Position numbers and translations under genes: made by a program. Below are positions 27,318-39,395 of a stretch of 64,000 nucleotides of DNA, piece by piece (position 1 is the first letter of the stretch; each line of letters starts with the position of its first letter). The stretch comes from Beijerinckiaceae bacterium. GTDB lineage: Bacteria; Pseudomonadota; Alphaproteobacteria; Rhizobiales; Beijerinckiaceae. The stretch covers positions 558,001-622,000 of the forward strand of contig JAPZUD010000001.1 of NCBI GenBank assembly GCA_027533425.1. The letters run 5' to 3'. The notes beneath the pieces were generated by a model. It was not told where the DNA came from. It saw nothing but the letters and a program-made list of their open reading frames with translations, and did not search any database.

Positions 27318-27973
27318 CCTTCCACGCGCTGGTCGATCTCGACGGCACGATCACCGATCCGCGCCCCGGCATTCTCGGCGCCTATCGCCATGCGCTGACG
27401 AGCCTCGGCCTCGAAGCTCCACCGGCGGATGACCTGCTCTGGGTGATCGGCCCCCCCCTGCGCCATTCCTTCCCGAAACTTGGTGTAGCCCCGGAGCGGA
27501 TCGATGACGCGCTGGAGCATTATCGCGTGTTCTATCAGGCCGGCGCCATGTTTGACGCTCCGGTCTATGCAGGCATGCCGGAAACCTTCGAGGCGTTGCG
27601 CGCAGAGGGAGTCCGGCTGATCCTCGCCACATCGAAACCCCATGTGATGGCGCGGCCCATCCTCGAGCATTTCCGGCTCGACCATCATTTTCATGCCATC
27701 CACGGCTCGGAACTCGATGGCCGGAATGACGACAAGGGCGACCTTCTCGCCCATATCCTCGCGGAGGAGGGGGTGGATCCCGCGCGGGCGGTGATGATCG
27801 GCGACCGGCTCTTCGACGTGAAGGCCGCGCAGCGCCATGGCATCCCCTCGATCGGCGTGCTCTGGGGCTATGGCGGCCATCACGAACTGACCGAGGCGGG
27901 CGCAACCCATCTCTGCGCGGAGCCGGATGCGCTGGCAGCGATCGTCACGGCGATCCGGGCCGGCCAGGCCTGA
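27314..27973 (+). CDS. HAD-family phosphatase (phosphoglycolate-phosphatase-like)
   Basis: Soluble phosphatase of 219 residues. The HAD motifs are present: nucleophile DLDGTITDPRPG, second motif LATSKPHV, and MIGDRLFDVKAAQ with the acidic pair. The cap is of the C1 helical type found in phosphoglycolate and pyrophosphate phosphatases (Gph/PpaX). Substrate cannot be read from sequence. It starts inside the rlmE stop (ATGA) and ends exactly against the convergent small gene. Confidence 0.88.
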   Translation: MTFHALVDLDGTITDPRPGILGAYRHALTSLGLEAPPADDLLWVIGPPLRHSFPKLGVAPERIDDALEHYRVFYQAGAMFDAPVYAGMPETFEALRAEGVRLILATSKPHVMARPILEHFRLDHHFHAIHGSELDGRNDDKGDLLAHILAEEGVDPARAVMIGDRLFDVKAAQRHGIPSIGVLWGYGGHHELTEAGATHLCAEPDALAAIVTAIRAGQA

Positions 27974-28207
27974 TCACTTCTCGGTATTCTCCGCCAGCCA
28001 GGTCTCGATCTCCTCGAGCGTGGCCGAGAACAGGTATTCCTTGTTGCCAAAGACGATCTGCATCGTCTCGCCGTCCCGCAGCATGTAGCCGCCATGCGCC
28101 AGCACGCGCTTGTCCGGCTTCTGCGCCTTCATCAGGTGCAGTCCATAGCGGGTTGCGACGCGGCGGACGCGGCGTTCGACAGAGGGCAGGGCGTCTTTTC
28201 GGCTCAT
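27974..28207 (-). CDS. Conserved small protein of unknown function
   Basis: Protein of 77 residues, basic at the N-terminus (SRKDALPSVERRVRRVATRYG) with a C-terminal helix (SATLEEIETWLAEN). No known domain is apparent. Its start overlaps the stop of the upstream sterol-desaturase-like gene by four bases, so it is probably translated. It may be a small cytoplasmic nucleic-acid-binding or adaptor protein, but this is a guess from charge only. Confidence 0.7.
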   Translation of the reverse strand: MSRKDALPSVERRVRRVATRYGLHLMKAQKPDKRVLAHGGYMLRDGETMQIVFGNKEYLFSATLEEIETWLAENTEK

Positions 28208-29079
28208 GGCTTTTCGGAACCCGGGGCAGGGCTTGCATTACCCCTCATCTCGCCTAGCCGACGCGCCCAGAGCTGGAAAGGCAGGAAGAACAGCCGGGCA
28301 GGGTCCGTCCCCGGAATTCCTTCGGCCTCGGCGCCCATCCGTGCCTCGCAGCGGCCGGCCCGGTAGAGCGTGCCGAACAGGATATCCCAGAGCGGGATCA
28401 TGTTGGCGAGGTTCTTGCCATAGGCATCCGGGACATCGGCATGGTGCCAGCGGTGAAACCGGGGCGAGGAGAGCAGCCAGTTGAGGCGCCCATGGTCGAT
28501 GTCGACCTCGAAATGGACATAGGCATTATGCAGCGCCGTGATCACATAAGCGGCGGCGACTGCCTCTGCCGGAAGCCCCACGCCCGAGAGCAGCACGATG
28601 TAGAACAGGCCCATCAGGACCAGCTCGAGCGCGTGCACCCGGAAGGTGGTGAAGCCATTCACATGCGTGTCGGAATGGTGGACGGCATGGATCGGCCAGA
28701 GCGCGCGGGTATGCAGAACGCGGTGGACCCAGTAATCCGAGAAATCCTTGAGGATCACGGCGGCCAGGATTGTCGCCCAGAGCGGCCAGCCCTGCCAGAG
28801 CGGCGCAATCGCCTCGCCGAGGCCCCATTGGGCATGGAATCGGGCAGCCCGTTCGGTGATCAGATAAACCACCGGCGCCAGCAGGACGTTCCCTGCCAGC
28901 ACGCCGAGGCTGGTCAGGCTGTTGGCGATAGCCTTTCGGGAAAACACCCGTGCCCGCAGACCGAACAGACAGGCCACGAGCATGAACAGGCCGATCCAGC
29001 CAAGGACGGCCAACGTCTTGGGCTGCGTGAAGAACGCCCCGTAGAGCATCAGAACAAGCTGGAAGGCGTCGCTGACCAT
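28204..29079 (-). CDS. Sterol desaturase / fatty acid hydroxylase family membrane protein
   Basis: Integral membrane di-iron enzyme of 291 residues. The histidine clusters of the family are clear: HRVLHT, HAVHHSD and, near the C-terminus, HNAYVHFEVD and FHRWHH. Four to five hydrophobic segments are seen. Substrates in bacteria include fatty acyl chains, hopanoids and carotenoids. Which applies here cannot be told. A small unknown gene is translationally coupled downstream. Confidence 0.88.
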   Translation of the reverse strand: MVSDAFQLVLMLYGAFFTQPKTLAVLGWIGLFMLVACLFGLRARVFSRKAIANSLTSLGVLAGNVLLAPVVYLITERAARFHAQWGLGEAIAPLWQGWPLWATILAAVILKDFSDYWVHRVLHTRALWPIHAVHHSDTHVNGFTTFRVHALELVLMGLFYIVLLSGVGLPAEAVAAAYVITALHNAYVHFEVDIDHGRLNWLLSSPRFHRWHHADVPDAYGKNLANMIPLWDILFGTLYRAGRCEARMGAEAEGIPGTDPARLFFLPFQLWARRLGEMRGNASPAPGSEKP

Positions 29080-29147
29080 GACCGGGCCCGGAAAAAGACC
29101 CGTAAAGAATTAGAGCAGGGGAATTGAAACTTCGTTGCCCCGGCCCC

Positions 29148-30698
29148 TCATTCCCACTCGATCGTGCCGGGCGGCTTCGACGTCACATCATACACCACAC
29201 GGTTGATCCCTTTGACCTCGTTGATGATCCGTGTCGCGGCGCGGCCAAGGAAATTCATGTCGAACGGATAGAAATCCGCGGTCATCCCATCGACCGAAGT
29301 CACGGCGCGGAGCGCGCAGACATGGTCATAGGTTCGGCCATCGCCCATCACCCCTACAGTGCGGACCGGGAGCAGGACGGCGAAAGCCTGCCAGATCACG
29401 TCGTAAAGCCCGGCCTTGCGGATCTCCTCGAGATAGATCGCATCGGCCTCGCGCAGGATGTCGAGCTTCTCGCGCGTGATCGCGCCCGGCACGCGGATGG
29501 CAAGGCCAGGGCCGGGGAAGGGGTGCCGCCCGACAAAGGCATCCGGCAGGCCCAGCTCACGGCCGAGCGCGCGCACCTCGTCTTTGAACAATTCGCGCAA
29601 GGGCTCGACCAGCTTCATGTTCATGCGTTCCGGCAGGCCACCGACATTGTGGTGCGACTTGATCGTCACCGATGGTCCGCCGGAGAAAGACACGCTTTCG
29701 ATCACATCCGGATAGAGCGTTCCCTGCGCCAGGAACTCCGCCCCGCCGATCTTCGCGGCTTCCTTCTCGAACACCTCGATGAAGAGCTTGCCGATCGTCT
29801 TGCGCTTGGTTTCCGGGTCGCTGACGCCCTCCAGCGCATCGAGGAACAGCGCCGAAGCATCCACATGGACCAGCGGGATGTTGTAATGCCCGCGGAACAG
29901 GCTGACGACCTGCTCGCTCTCGCCCTTCCGCATCAGGCCATGATCGACATAGACGCAGGTCAATTGGTCGCCGATCGCCTCGTGGATCAGCACGGCGGCA
30001 ACGGAAGAATCCACCCCGCCGGAAAGGCCGCAGATCACCCGGCCCTGGCCGACCTGCGCTCTGATCTTGGCGATCATCTCGGCACGATAGGCGCCCATGG
30101 TCCAGTCGGATTTCAGCCCGGCGATCCGGTGCACGAAATTCGCCAGCAGCTTCCCGCCATCGGGCGTATGCACCACCTCCGGGTGGAACATCGTGGTGTA
30201 GATCCGGCGGGCCTCGTCGGTAGCGATGGCGAAGGGCGCGTTTTCGGACGTCGCCTTGACGACAAACCCCTTCGGCAGCTGCGTTACCCGGTCGCCATGG
30301 CTCATCCAGACCGGATAGCGTTGGCCGACCTCCCAGAGCCCCTCGAACAGCGCCGAGGCTTCGCGGATCTCGATATCCGCCCGGCCGAATTCCGCCGCAT
30401 GCCCGCCCTCGACCACACCGCCCAGCTGGACGGCCGTGGTCTGCTGGCCATAGCAGATCGCGAGGATCGGAATTCCGGCCTCGAAAACCGAGTGCGGAGC
30501 GCGGGGCGAGCCTTCCCGTGTCACCGAATCCGGCCCACCCGACAGGATCACCGCCTTGGGCTTGAGCCGCGCGAAGGCCTCTTCCGACTTCTGGTAGGGA
30601 TGGATCTCGCAATAGACGCCTGTCTCGCGCACACGGCGGGCGATGAGCTGCGTCACCTGCGAACCGAAATCGATGATCAGGACTGCATCGTGCGACAT
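29148..30698 (-). CDS. guaA: GMP synthase (glutamine-hydrolysing)
   Basis: Makes GMP from XMP in purine synthesis. The product is 516 residues, full length. The glutaminase domain (about 1-195) has the nucleophile in [13 protein letters not shown] and the dyad FHPEVVHT. The ATP-pyrophosphatase domain has [20 protein letters not shown], and the C-terminal dimer domain ends [16 protein letters not shown]. In this enzyme the usual Gly after CYG is Gln (CYGQQ), which is common for GuaA. The upstream neighbour on the strand is the RNA methylase, eleven bases away, and guaB lies a little further on. Confidence 0.96.
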   Translation of the reverse strand: MSHDAVLIIDFGSQVTQLIARRVRETGVYCEIHPYQKSEEAFARLKPKAVILSGGPDSVTREGSPRAPHSVFEAGIPILAICYGQQTTAVQLGGVVEGGHAAEFGRADIEIREASALFEGLWEVGQRYPVWMSHGDRVTQLPKGFVVKATSENAPFAIATDEARRIYTTMFHPEVVHTPDGGKLLANFVHRIAGLKSDWTMGAYRAEMIAKIRAQVGQGRVICGLSGGVDSSVAAVLIHEAIGDQLTCVYVDHGLMRKGESEQVVSLFRGHYNIPLVHVDASALFLDALEGVSDPETKRKTIGKLFIEVFEKEAAKIGGAEFLAQGTLYPDVIESVSFSGGPSVTIKSHHNVGGLPERMNMKLVEPLRELFKDEVRALGRELGLPDAFVGRHPFPGPGLAIRVPGAITREKLDILREADAIYLEEIRKAGLYDVIWQAFAVLLPVRTVGVMGDGRTYDHVCALRAVTSVDGMTADFYPFDMNFLGRAATRIINEVKGINRVVYDVTSKPPGTIEWE

Positions 30699-30709
30699 GC
30701 GCTTTCCAA

Positions 30710-32035
30710 TCAGGCTGTGCGGCTGAGGGCCGCGATGAAAAATCCGTCGGTATTCGTGCGATGCGGCGTCAGCAGCAGGCCGAGGCCGCTGGCATCGCGA
30801 TGTTCCGCCAGCGCGCCAAAGCCGCGCCGATGCGCCTCCGCCGGCAGGTCCTCGACCGTGAAACCGGGATGCCGCGCGAGAAAGGCCCGGACCTGCTGGC
30901 CATTCTCCTCATCGAGCAGCGAGCAGGTGATATAAACGAGCCGCCCGCCGGGCCGGACAAAGCCTGCGGCATGATCGAGAACCGCCTGCTGTTCGCCGAC
31001 CCGCAGGGCGAGCGAATTCGGGCGCATCCGCCATTTCGCATCCGGATGCCGCCGCCAGGTGCCGGCCCCGGTGCAGGGCGCATCGACCAGCACGAGATCC
31101 ATCTTGCCCGCAAGGTCATCGAGCGGCATCACGCCGTTGCGCGGCGTCCGGACCTGGACATTGCGCACGCCGGCGCGGGTCAGCCGGTCATGGATCGGGG
31201 CAAGGCGGCGCTGGTCGCTGTCGGTCGCGAAGATCTGGCCCTTGTTGTTCATCTCGGCTGCGAGAGCGAGCGTCTTGCCGCCTCCGCCCGCGCAGAGATC
31301 GAGCACCTGCTGGCCGGCTTCGGCACCAGCCAGAAGGCTCACCAGCTGCGACCCCTCGTCCTGGATCTCGACCGCCCCTTTGAGAAAAGCCGGCTCGGAT
31401 TGCACATGGGGCACGCGGCCTTCTGCATTCGGCAGCAGGCGCAGGCCAAGGGGCGAGAGCGGCGTCGGCTCCGGCGCCAGATGGCCAAGCGCTTCGAGCG
31501 CCTTCAGCCGGATGATCTTGAGCGCATTGAGGCGCAGATCGACCGGTGCCCGCGCGGCCATGGCTGTCGCTTCCGCCACACGCGTTTCGCCGAAGGCGGT
31601 GACCAGGCTCGGCTCCAGCCATTCGGGATAATCGCCCAGCACAGGCGCCGGGGCGCCCTCGAGGCTCGCCGCCTCGAGCGCGGCCAGCTCGACCTCCGTA
31701 AGCGGGGCAGGGGCAAAGCGCTCGCCGGTGCAGAGGGCGGCGATCGCTGTCGGCTCCATACCCCGCAGACGGCGGAGCATGCCGAACAGGACGGCGCGGC
31801 CGGTCTCGCTGCCGGGTTCGCGCTGGCCCATCATCCAGGCGGAGGAGGCCTTCACACGAAGGGCATCATGAACAAGATTGCCCACGGCATTCCTGTCACC
31901 CGAACCGGCATAGCGGTTGGCATTGCCCCAATCCTTCAGGATCGAGGCAAGGGGGCGCTTGAATGTGAGGATCTCATCGAGAAGGCCGATCGCGGCCGAC
32001 ACTCTGGCGGCGGGGGTCATGGCTCCGTAGGCCAA
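30710..32035 (-). CDS. RsmB/NOP-family RNA cytosine-C5 methyltransferase
   Basis: Protein of 441 residues. An N-terminal NusB-like helical domain (about 1-140) precedes a SAM-dependent catalytic domain: [36 protein letters not shown] with one catalytic cysteine and [12 protein letters not shown] with the other. It probably methylates 16S rRNA, but site choice within this family is not predictable. It is likely co-transcribed with guaA, a link commonly seen between guaB, rsmB and guaA in this bacterial group. Confidence 0.9.
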   Translation of the reverse strand: MAYGAMTPAARVSAAIGLLDEILTFKRPLASILKDWGNANRYAGSGDRNAVGNLVHDALRVKASSAWMMGQREPGSETGRAVLFGMLRRLRGMEPTAIAALCTGERFAPAPLTEVELAALEAASLEGAPAPVLGDYPEWLEPSLVTAFGETRVAEATAMAARAPVDLRLNALKIIRLKALEALGHLAPEPTPLSPLGLRLLPNAEGRVPHVQSEPAFLKGAVEIQDEGSQLVSLLAGAEAGQQVLDLCAGGGGKTLALAAEMNNKGQIFATDSDQRRLAPIHDRLTRAGVRNVQVRTPRNGVMPLDDLAGKMDLVLVDAPCTGAGTWRRHPDAKWRMRPNSLALRVGEQQAVLDHAAGFVRPGGRLVYITCSLLDEENGQQVRAFLARHPGFTVEDLPAEAHRRGFGALAEHRDASGLGLLLTPHRTNTDGFFIAALSRTA

Positions 32036-32212
32036 ATGGCGGCGGCGAAGTCAAGCATTCTTCGAGAGGGCAGCGCGGTTTTTGCAAGGCCGGGCCGCGC
32101 CGGCAGCACTCTCTTCACATCTTTCGGGCAGTCGAGGCCCCATGCCACGATCTTGCCACGTTTGAGGCGGAGGCGGATCGGGCTTGCCGATTGGCTTATC
32201 AGGAGTTCTCCC

Positions 32213-32359
32213 ATGTCGAAAATCCTTCGCGGCGCCGTTGCTGCTGTCCTTCTTTCCGCGCTTGCCGCCTGCGCCACCGCGCCGGCCGCCGATGCTCCTC
32301 CGGGCCCGGCCCGCAAGCTCGACGCGAAGACCCAGCTGGAATGTGGCAAGCGCTGCTGA
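32213..32359 (+). CDS. Small lipoprotein
   Basis: A 48-codon gene with an AGGAG ribosome site. The N-terminus is a lipoprotein signal with lipobox LAAC (residues 17-20), so the mature peptide is only about 29 residues and ends LECGKRC. No family is recognised. A strong terminator follows, so it is a self-contained transcription unit divergent from the rsmB-guaA pair. The size is similar to entericidin-type lipopeptides. Confidence 0.7.
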   Translation: MSKILRGAVAAVLLSALAACATAPAADAPPGPARKLDAKTQLECGKRC

Positions 32360-32383
32360 ACCTTCGGCCTGCACCGAAACGGG

Positions 32384-32410
32384 AAAGCCCGCCGGATGGC
32401 GGGCTTTTTT
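32384..32410 (+). terminator. Rho-independent terminator
   Basis: Stem AAAGCCCGCC / GGCGGGCTTT with a four-base GGAT loop followed by a run of six T, 24 bases after the small lipoprotein stop. Read on the other strand it also forms a stem 28 bases beyond the guaB stop, with a shorter T run, so it probably serves both convergent genes. Confidence 0.88.
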
Positions 32411-32437
32411 GTGCGCGGATGCGGCCCAAAGAAAGGC

Positions 32438-35373
<2,936 letters not shown>

Positions 35374-35429
35374 CTCTTGTCCGTAGCAAACAGGAGGCCA
35401 GAGGTGCGGGCTCCGAACGGGAGAATGCC

Positions 35430-36026
35430 ATGACCAAACTGATTCCGCTGCTGCTCGGTCTCGCGATCTTCCTCGGCATGCATGCCTTCTCGCGCAACCG
35501 GGCCGCGCGTGCCAATCTGATCGCCTCCAAGGGCGAGGCCTTCTACAAGATGTTTTATTCGCTGGTCTCGCTGTTGGGCTTCGCGCTGATTGTCTACGGC
35601 TACGGCTTTTATCGCAGCCAGGGCATGATCCCGGTCTGGGATCCGCCGCGCGGCCTCGGCCATCTCTCGCTCCTGCTGGTCTGGCCGGCTTTCATCCTCT
35701 TGGCGGCCGCCTATCTCCCGGGCAAGATCAAGGCCCGGGCGAAACACCCGATGCTGGCCGCCGTGAAGCTCTGGGCTTTCGGGCACCTGCTTGCCAATGG
35801 CGATCTTGGATCGATCCTGCTGTTCGGTACCTTCCTCGCCTGGGCGGTCTATGCCCGGATTGCCCTGAAGAAGGCCGAGCGGGCCGAGGGCGCGGGCGCT
35901 GCCACAGCGGTGGCCGGCTCATCGCGCAATGACCTGATCGCGATCATCGTCGGCACCGCCGCCGCCGCGGCCTTTGTTCTCTGGCTTCATACCCTGCTGA
36001 TTGGGGTAGCGATTATCGGCCGTTGA
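35430..36026 (+). CDS. NnrU family membrane protein
   Basis: Inner-membrane protein of 198 residues with about five to six hydrophobic segments. NnrU features are visible: LAIFLGMHAFSRNRAARANL, YKMFYSLVSLLGFALIVYGYG, HPMLAAVKLWAFGHLLANGD. NnrU proteins were first linked to nitric oxide metabolism, but the family is widespread where denitrification is absent and the function is not settled. It is followed 44 bases later by the YfgM-like gene and der. Confidence 0.87.
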   Translation: MTKLIPLLLGLAIFLGMHAFSRNRAARANLIASKGEAFYKMFYSLVSLLGFALIVYGYGFYRSQGMIPVWDPPRGLGHLSLLLVWPAFILLAAAYLPGKIKARAKHPMLAAVKLWAFGHLLANGDLGSILLFGTFLAWAVYARIALKKAERAEGAGAATAVAGSSRNDLIAIIVGTAAAAAFVLWLHTLLIGVAIIGR

Positions 36027-36070
36027 GGGTAAGAGCCACACTCGCAATCGCTGAAACGGGAAGGATCGGC

Positions 36071-36745
36071 ATGTCGGATGTGTTCCGCGAGGTGGATGAG
36101 GAAATCCGCCGCGACAAGGCCACCGAGTTCTGGAAAAAGCACGGCACGAAGCTGGTCGCCGCGGCCCTGCTGGTCGTGGCCGCTGTCGGCGGCTGGCGCT
36201 TTTACGAACATCGCACCTTCCAGCAGAGCGCCGCGGCCGGTGCTGCCTTCGAGCAGGCCATTGCTGATGCGGGTTCCGGGAGGGGTGACGCGCTTGCGGC
36301 TCTGGGCACGCTGGCAGAGCAGAAATCCGGCACCTATCCGGCGCTGGCGCGCTTCCGCCTCGCCACGGAACTGGCCCGCACAGCGAAGGACGATGCCGGT
36401 CTGGCCAACGCCGTCTCGGCTTTCGATGCCCTGTCGAAGGATCAGGCCCTGCCGGTGGAATGGCGCGAACTCGCGCAGGTCCGCGCCGCATTGCTGCTGG
36501 TCGACACGGGTCCCTTCGAGGAGGTGGAGAAGCGGCTCGGGCCACTTTCCGGTGCGAACCAGGTCTATCGGCATTCCGCACGCGAAGGCATCGCCATCGC
36601 CGCCTATCGGGCCGGCCGGCAAGACAAGGCGCTGGACGCGCTGCAGGCGATCATCCTTGATTCGGAAGCCCCGCAGGGTCTGCGCCAGCGGGCCGAACTT
36701 CTTCTGGCCGTGGTCCGTTCCGGCCCGGTCGGCGGCAAGCCGTAA
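36071..36745 (+). CDS. YfgM-like tetratricopeptide membrane-anchored protein
   Basis: Protein of 224 residues with a short cytoplasmic start (SDVFREVDEEIRRDKATEFW), one membrane anchor (about 25-45) and a periplasmic helical-repeat domain. This matches the TPR_21/YfgM group, which assists the Sec translocon and periplasmic folding. It is upstream of der by nine bases, the same order as in E. coli (bamB lies between there and is absent here). The start follows an AAGGA ribosome site. Confidence 0.85.
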   Translation: MSDVFREVDEEIRRDKATEFWKKHGTKLVAAALLVVAAVGGWRFYEHRTFQQSAAAGAAFEQAIADAGSGRGDALAALGTLAEQKSGTYPALARFRLATELARTAKDDAGLANAVSAFDALSKDQALPVEWRELAQVRAALLLVDTGPFEEVEKRLGPLSGANQVYRHSAREGIAIAAYRAGRQDKALDALQAIILDSEAPQGLRQRAELLLAVVRSGPVGGKP

Positions 36746-36754
36746 GCCCTCGCC

Positions 36755-38203
36755 ATGCCCTTCACGCTCGCGCTCGTGGGTCGGCCGAATGTCGGCAAGT
36801 CGACCCTGTTCAACCGCCTTGTCGGCAAGAAGCTGGCGCTGGTGGATGACCGGCCGGGCGTCACGCGGGATCGCCGCGCCGGCGATGCCCGCCTCGCTGA
36901 TCTCGATTTCACCGTCATCGACACGGCGGGGCTTGAGGAGGCCGAGCAGGGCTCCTTGACGGCCCGGATGCGCGAGCAGACCGAAGCTGCGATCGCCGAT
37001 GCCGACTGCGTGCTGTTCCTGATCGATGCACGCGCCGGTATTACGCCGGATGACCGCCATTTCGCCGAGATTGTCCGCCGCAGCGCGAAGCCCGTCATCG
37101 TCGGGGCGAACAAGGCCGAGGGCAAAGCGGCAGAGCCGGGCATTCTCGAAGCCTATGAACTTGGCTTTGGCGAGCCGGTTCCGCTTTCTGCCGAACATGG
37201 CGAAGGGATGGGCGCACTCTATGACGTGCTGCAGCCGATGGTGGATGCCGCCGTCGAGGAAGACCGGCAGAACGCCTCGCCGGCTTTCAAGGAGGCCGAC
37301 CTGCCGGAACCGGATGACGATGGTTCCGATGATCCGGATGCGGGCGAGGATGACGGCGAAAGCGAGGCCGAGCGGCCGAACCGCCCGGTGCGGATCGCCA
37401 TTGTGGGCCGTCCGAATGCCGGCAAGTCCACATTGATCAATGCCATGCTAGGCGAAGAACGGCTCCTCACAGGGCCGGAAGCCGGCATTACCCGCGATTC
37501 AATCGGCCTCGATTGGGAATGGCGCGGCCGCAAGATCAAGGTTTTCGATACCGCCGGCCTCCGGAAGCGGGCGCGGATCGAGGACAAGGTCGAGAAGCTG
37601 GCTGCGGCGGATGCCATCCGTGCCGTCAAGTTCGCCGAGGTCGTGGTGGTCCTGCTCGATGCAACCATCCCGTTCGAGAAGCAGGACCTGACGATTGTCG
37701 ACCTGTGCGAGCGCGAAGGCCGGGCTGTCGTGATCGGTCTCAACAAATGGGATCTGATCGAGACACGCGGCGCAACCTTGTCGCGCCTCAAGGAAGACGC
37801 GACCCGCCTGCTGCCGCAGATCCGGGGATGCCCGATTGTTCCGCTCTCGGGCCTTTCGGGGCAGGGAATCGACCGCCTGATGGAGGCGGTGATGCAGATC
37901 CATGCGGTCTGGAATCGCCGCGTCCCGACATCCAAGATCAACCGGTGGCTGTCCGGCGTCCTGCAGAGCCATCCGCCGCCCGCCGTTTCGGGCCGCCGCA
38001 TCAAGATCCGCTACATGACGCAGCCGAAATCGCGGCCGCCGCATTTCGCGCTGTTCGGCAACCAGCTCGACGCCCTGCCGGAAAGCTACAAGCGCTATCT
38101 CGTGAATTCGATCCGGGAAACGTTCGACCTGCCGGGGGTGCCGATCCGGATGACAATCCGGACCAGCGAGAACCCGTTCGACAAGGACAGGTCTTCTCGT
38201 TGA
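36755..38203 (+). CDS. der: Ribosome-assembly GTPase Der (EngA)
   Basis: Double-GTPase of 482 residues required for 50S maturation. The first G domain has [23 protein letters not shown] and NKAEG. The second has [23 protein letters not shown] and NKWD. The C-terminal KH-like domain carries [18 protein letters not shown]. An acidic linker (about 180-210, rich in Asp and Glu) separates the two domains. All motifs are intact. Confidence 0.96.
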   Translation: MPFTLALVGRPNVGKSTLFNRLVGKKLALVDDRPGVTRDRRAGDARLADLDFTVIDTAGLEEAEQGSLTARMREQTEAAIADADCVLFLIDARAGITPDDRHFAEIVRRSAKPVIVGANKAEGKAAEPGILEAYELGFGEPVPLSAEHGEGMGALYDVLQPMVDAAVEEDRQNASPAFKEADLPEPDDDGSDDPDAGEDDGESEAERPNRPVRIAIVGRPNAGKSTLINAMLGEERLLTGPEAGITRDSIGLDWEWRGRKIKVFDTAGLRKRARIEDKVEKLAAADAIRAVKFAEVVVVLLDATIPFEKQDLTIVDLCEREGRAVVIGLNKWDLIETRGATLSRLKEDATRLLPQIRGCPIVPLSGLSGQGIDRLMEAVMQIHAVWNRRVPTSKINRWLSGVLQSHPPPAVSGRRIKIRYMTQPKSRPPHFALFGNQLDALPESYKRYLVNSIRETFDLPGVPIRMTIRTSENPFDKDRSSR

Positions 38204-38209
38204 GAAAGT

Positions 38210-38569
38210 CTATTCGTTGAGATTGAGGATCGGGGTCACGAACCCGTCCTGGCACGTATAGCAACAGGTCTTGCACCGATTGCGGCCATCCTTGCCAACA
38301 CCCCAATACTCCCTTGAGCTGCCCCGCACCCAAGCGCCGTAGCAGATCTTCTCGCCGGAAACGCACGAGATCTTGTAGGTTTTCACGTCATAATCCCGGA
38401 TCACCCAGACTTGGCCACGCCCTGGCCATTCATGCTTCCGGTTCTGGGAATAGAAGGCGATATCGACAGCGTGCTTGTCGAAAGCACGGACACGCCAGGT
38501 CATGGACTGGGCGGACGCGGCCTGGATCAGGCCGAAAAGAACAAGCAACGCAACGACAACACGTTTCAT
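38210..38569 (-). CDS. Secreted cysteine-rich small protein, unknown function
   Basis: Protein of 119 residues with a signal peptide (cut near ASA, about residue 20). The mature part has aromatic residues and six cysteines, mostly in the second half (SCVSGEKIC, then CKTCCYTC), so it is probably disulfide-bonded or metal-binding in the periplasm. No family is recognised. It lies convergent to der with six bases between. Confidence 0.7.
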   Translation of the reverse strand: MKRVVVALLVLFGLIQAASAQSMTWRVRAFDKHAVDIAFYSQNRKHEWPGRGQVWVIRDYDVKTYKISCVSGEKICYGAWVRGSSREYWGVGKDGRNRCKTCCYTCQDGFVTPILNLNE

Positions 38570-38639
38570 GGAAGCCCCCCGACTTCAGTTGGACCAGTCA
38601 AGGGTATGATACGTCAGAACTGTTTGCGAGCGTTTTCTG

Positions 38640-39386
38640 TCATTCCGGAGCGCGGAACGCCATGACTTTCCGCTTGGGGAAATCGAACCATTTGCCGGTT
38701 TCCTGCCAGGTCGGCGCGGCCATCTCGACGAGATAGGGCGTGATCTCGTCCGGCGCGGGCAGCGTCATCGGATCCTCGCCCGGCGCCGCTTCCGCACGCA
38801 TCCGGGTCCGGGTCCGGCCCGGATTGACCAGCATCACCTTGATCGCCGAGACATTGCGGATTTCCTCCGCCCAATCGCGGCACATCAGGTCCAAGGCGGC
38901 CTTCGACGCGCCGTAAAGCCCCCAATAGGCAAAGGCGTTCGACCCGGCGGAGGAAGACAGGAAGAGGGCGCGGCCCGCGTCCGAGGCCCGCAGCAGCGGG
39001 TCCATCGACCGGATCAGGCGGTAATTGGCGGTTACATTGACCGCCATGACCCGCTCGAAAACCTTGGGATCGATATGGTTGAGCGGCCCGATCGTGCCGA
39101 GCATCGCACCGTTGCCGACCAGGATATCGAGCTTGCTCCACCGCTCGTGGATCGTCAGCCCGAGCCGATCGATCGCGTCATAGTCGGTCAGGTCGATCGG
39201 AACGAGCGTGGCAGAGCCGCCGAGAGCGCGGATCTCGTCATCCAGTTCCTCAAGGGCACCGACCGTCCGGGCAACGGCGATGACATGCGCGCCGGCCTTG
39301 GCAAAGGCCTTGGCAGTTTCACGGCCAATTCCGCGTGACGCACCGGTGATGAGCGCGAGGCGCCCCTTGAGAATCTGCTCGGTCAT
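38640..39386 (-). CDS. SDR-family oxidoreductase
   Basis: Short-chain dehydrogenase of 248 residues. The dinucleotide site ITGASRGIGRETA, the NGAM variant of the NNAG motif, the catalytic Ser and YGASKAALD (Tyr-x3-Lys) are present. Substrate unknown. The ATG at 39386 is preferred. A GTG three codons earlier overlaps the end of purF. It lies directly downstream of purF on the same strand, a frequent arrangement in this group. Confidence 0.88.
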   Translation of the reverse strand: MTEQILKGRLALITGASRGIGRETAKAFAKAGAHVIAVARTVGALEELDDEIRALGGSATLVPIDLTDYDAIDRLGLTIHERWSKLDILVGNGAMLGTIGPLNHIDPKVFERVMAVNVTANYRLIRSMDPLLRASDAGRALFLSSSAGSNAFAYWGLYGASKAALDLMCRDWAEEIRNVSAIKVMLVNPGRTRTRMRAEAAPGEDPMTLPAPDEITPYLVEMAAPTWQETGKWFDFPKRKVMAFRAPE

Positions 39387-39395
39387 CCGCTGCAC

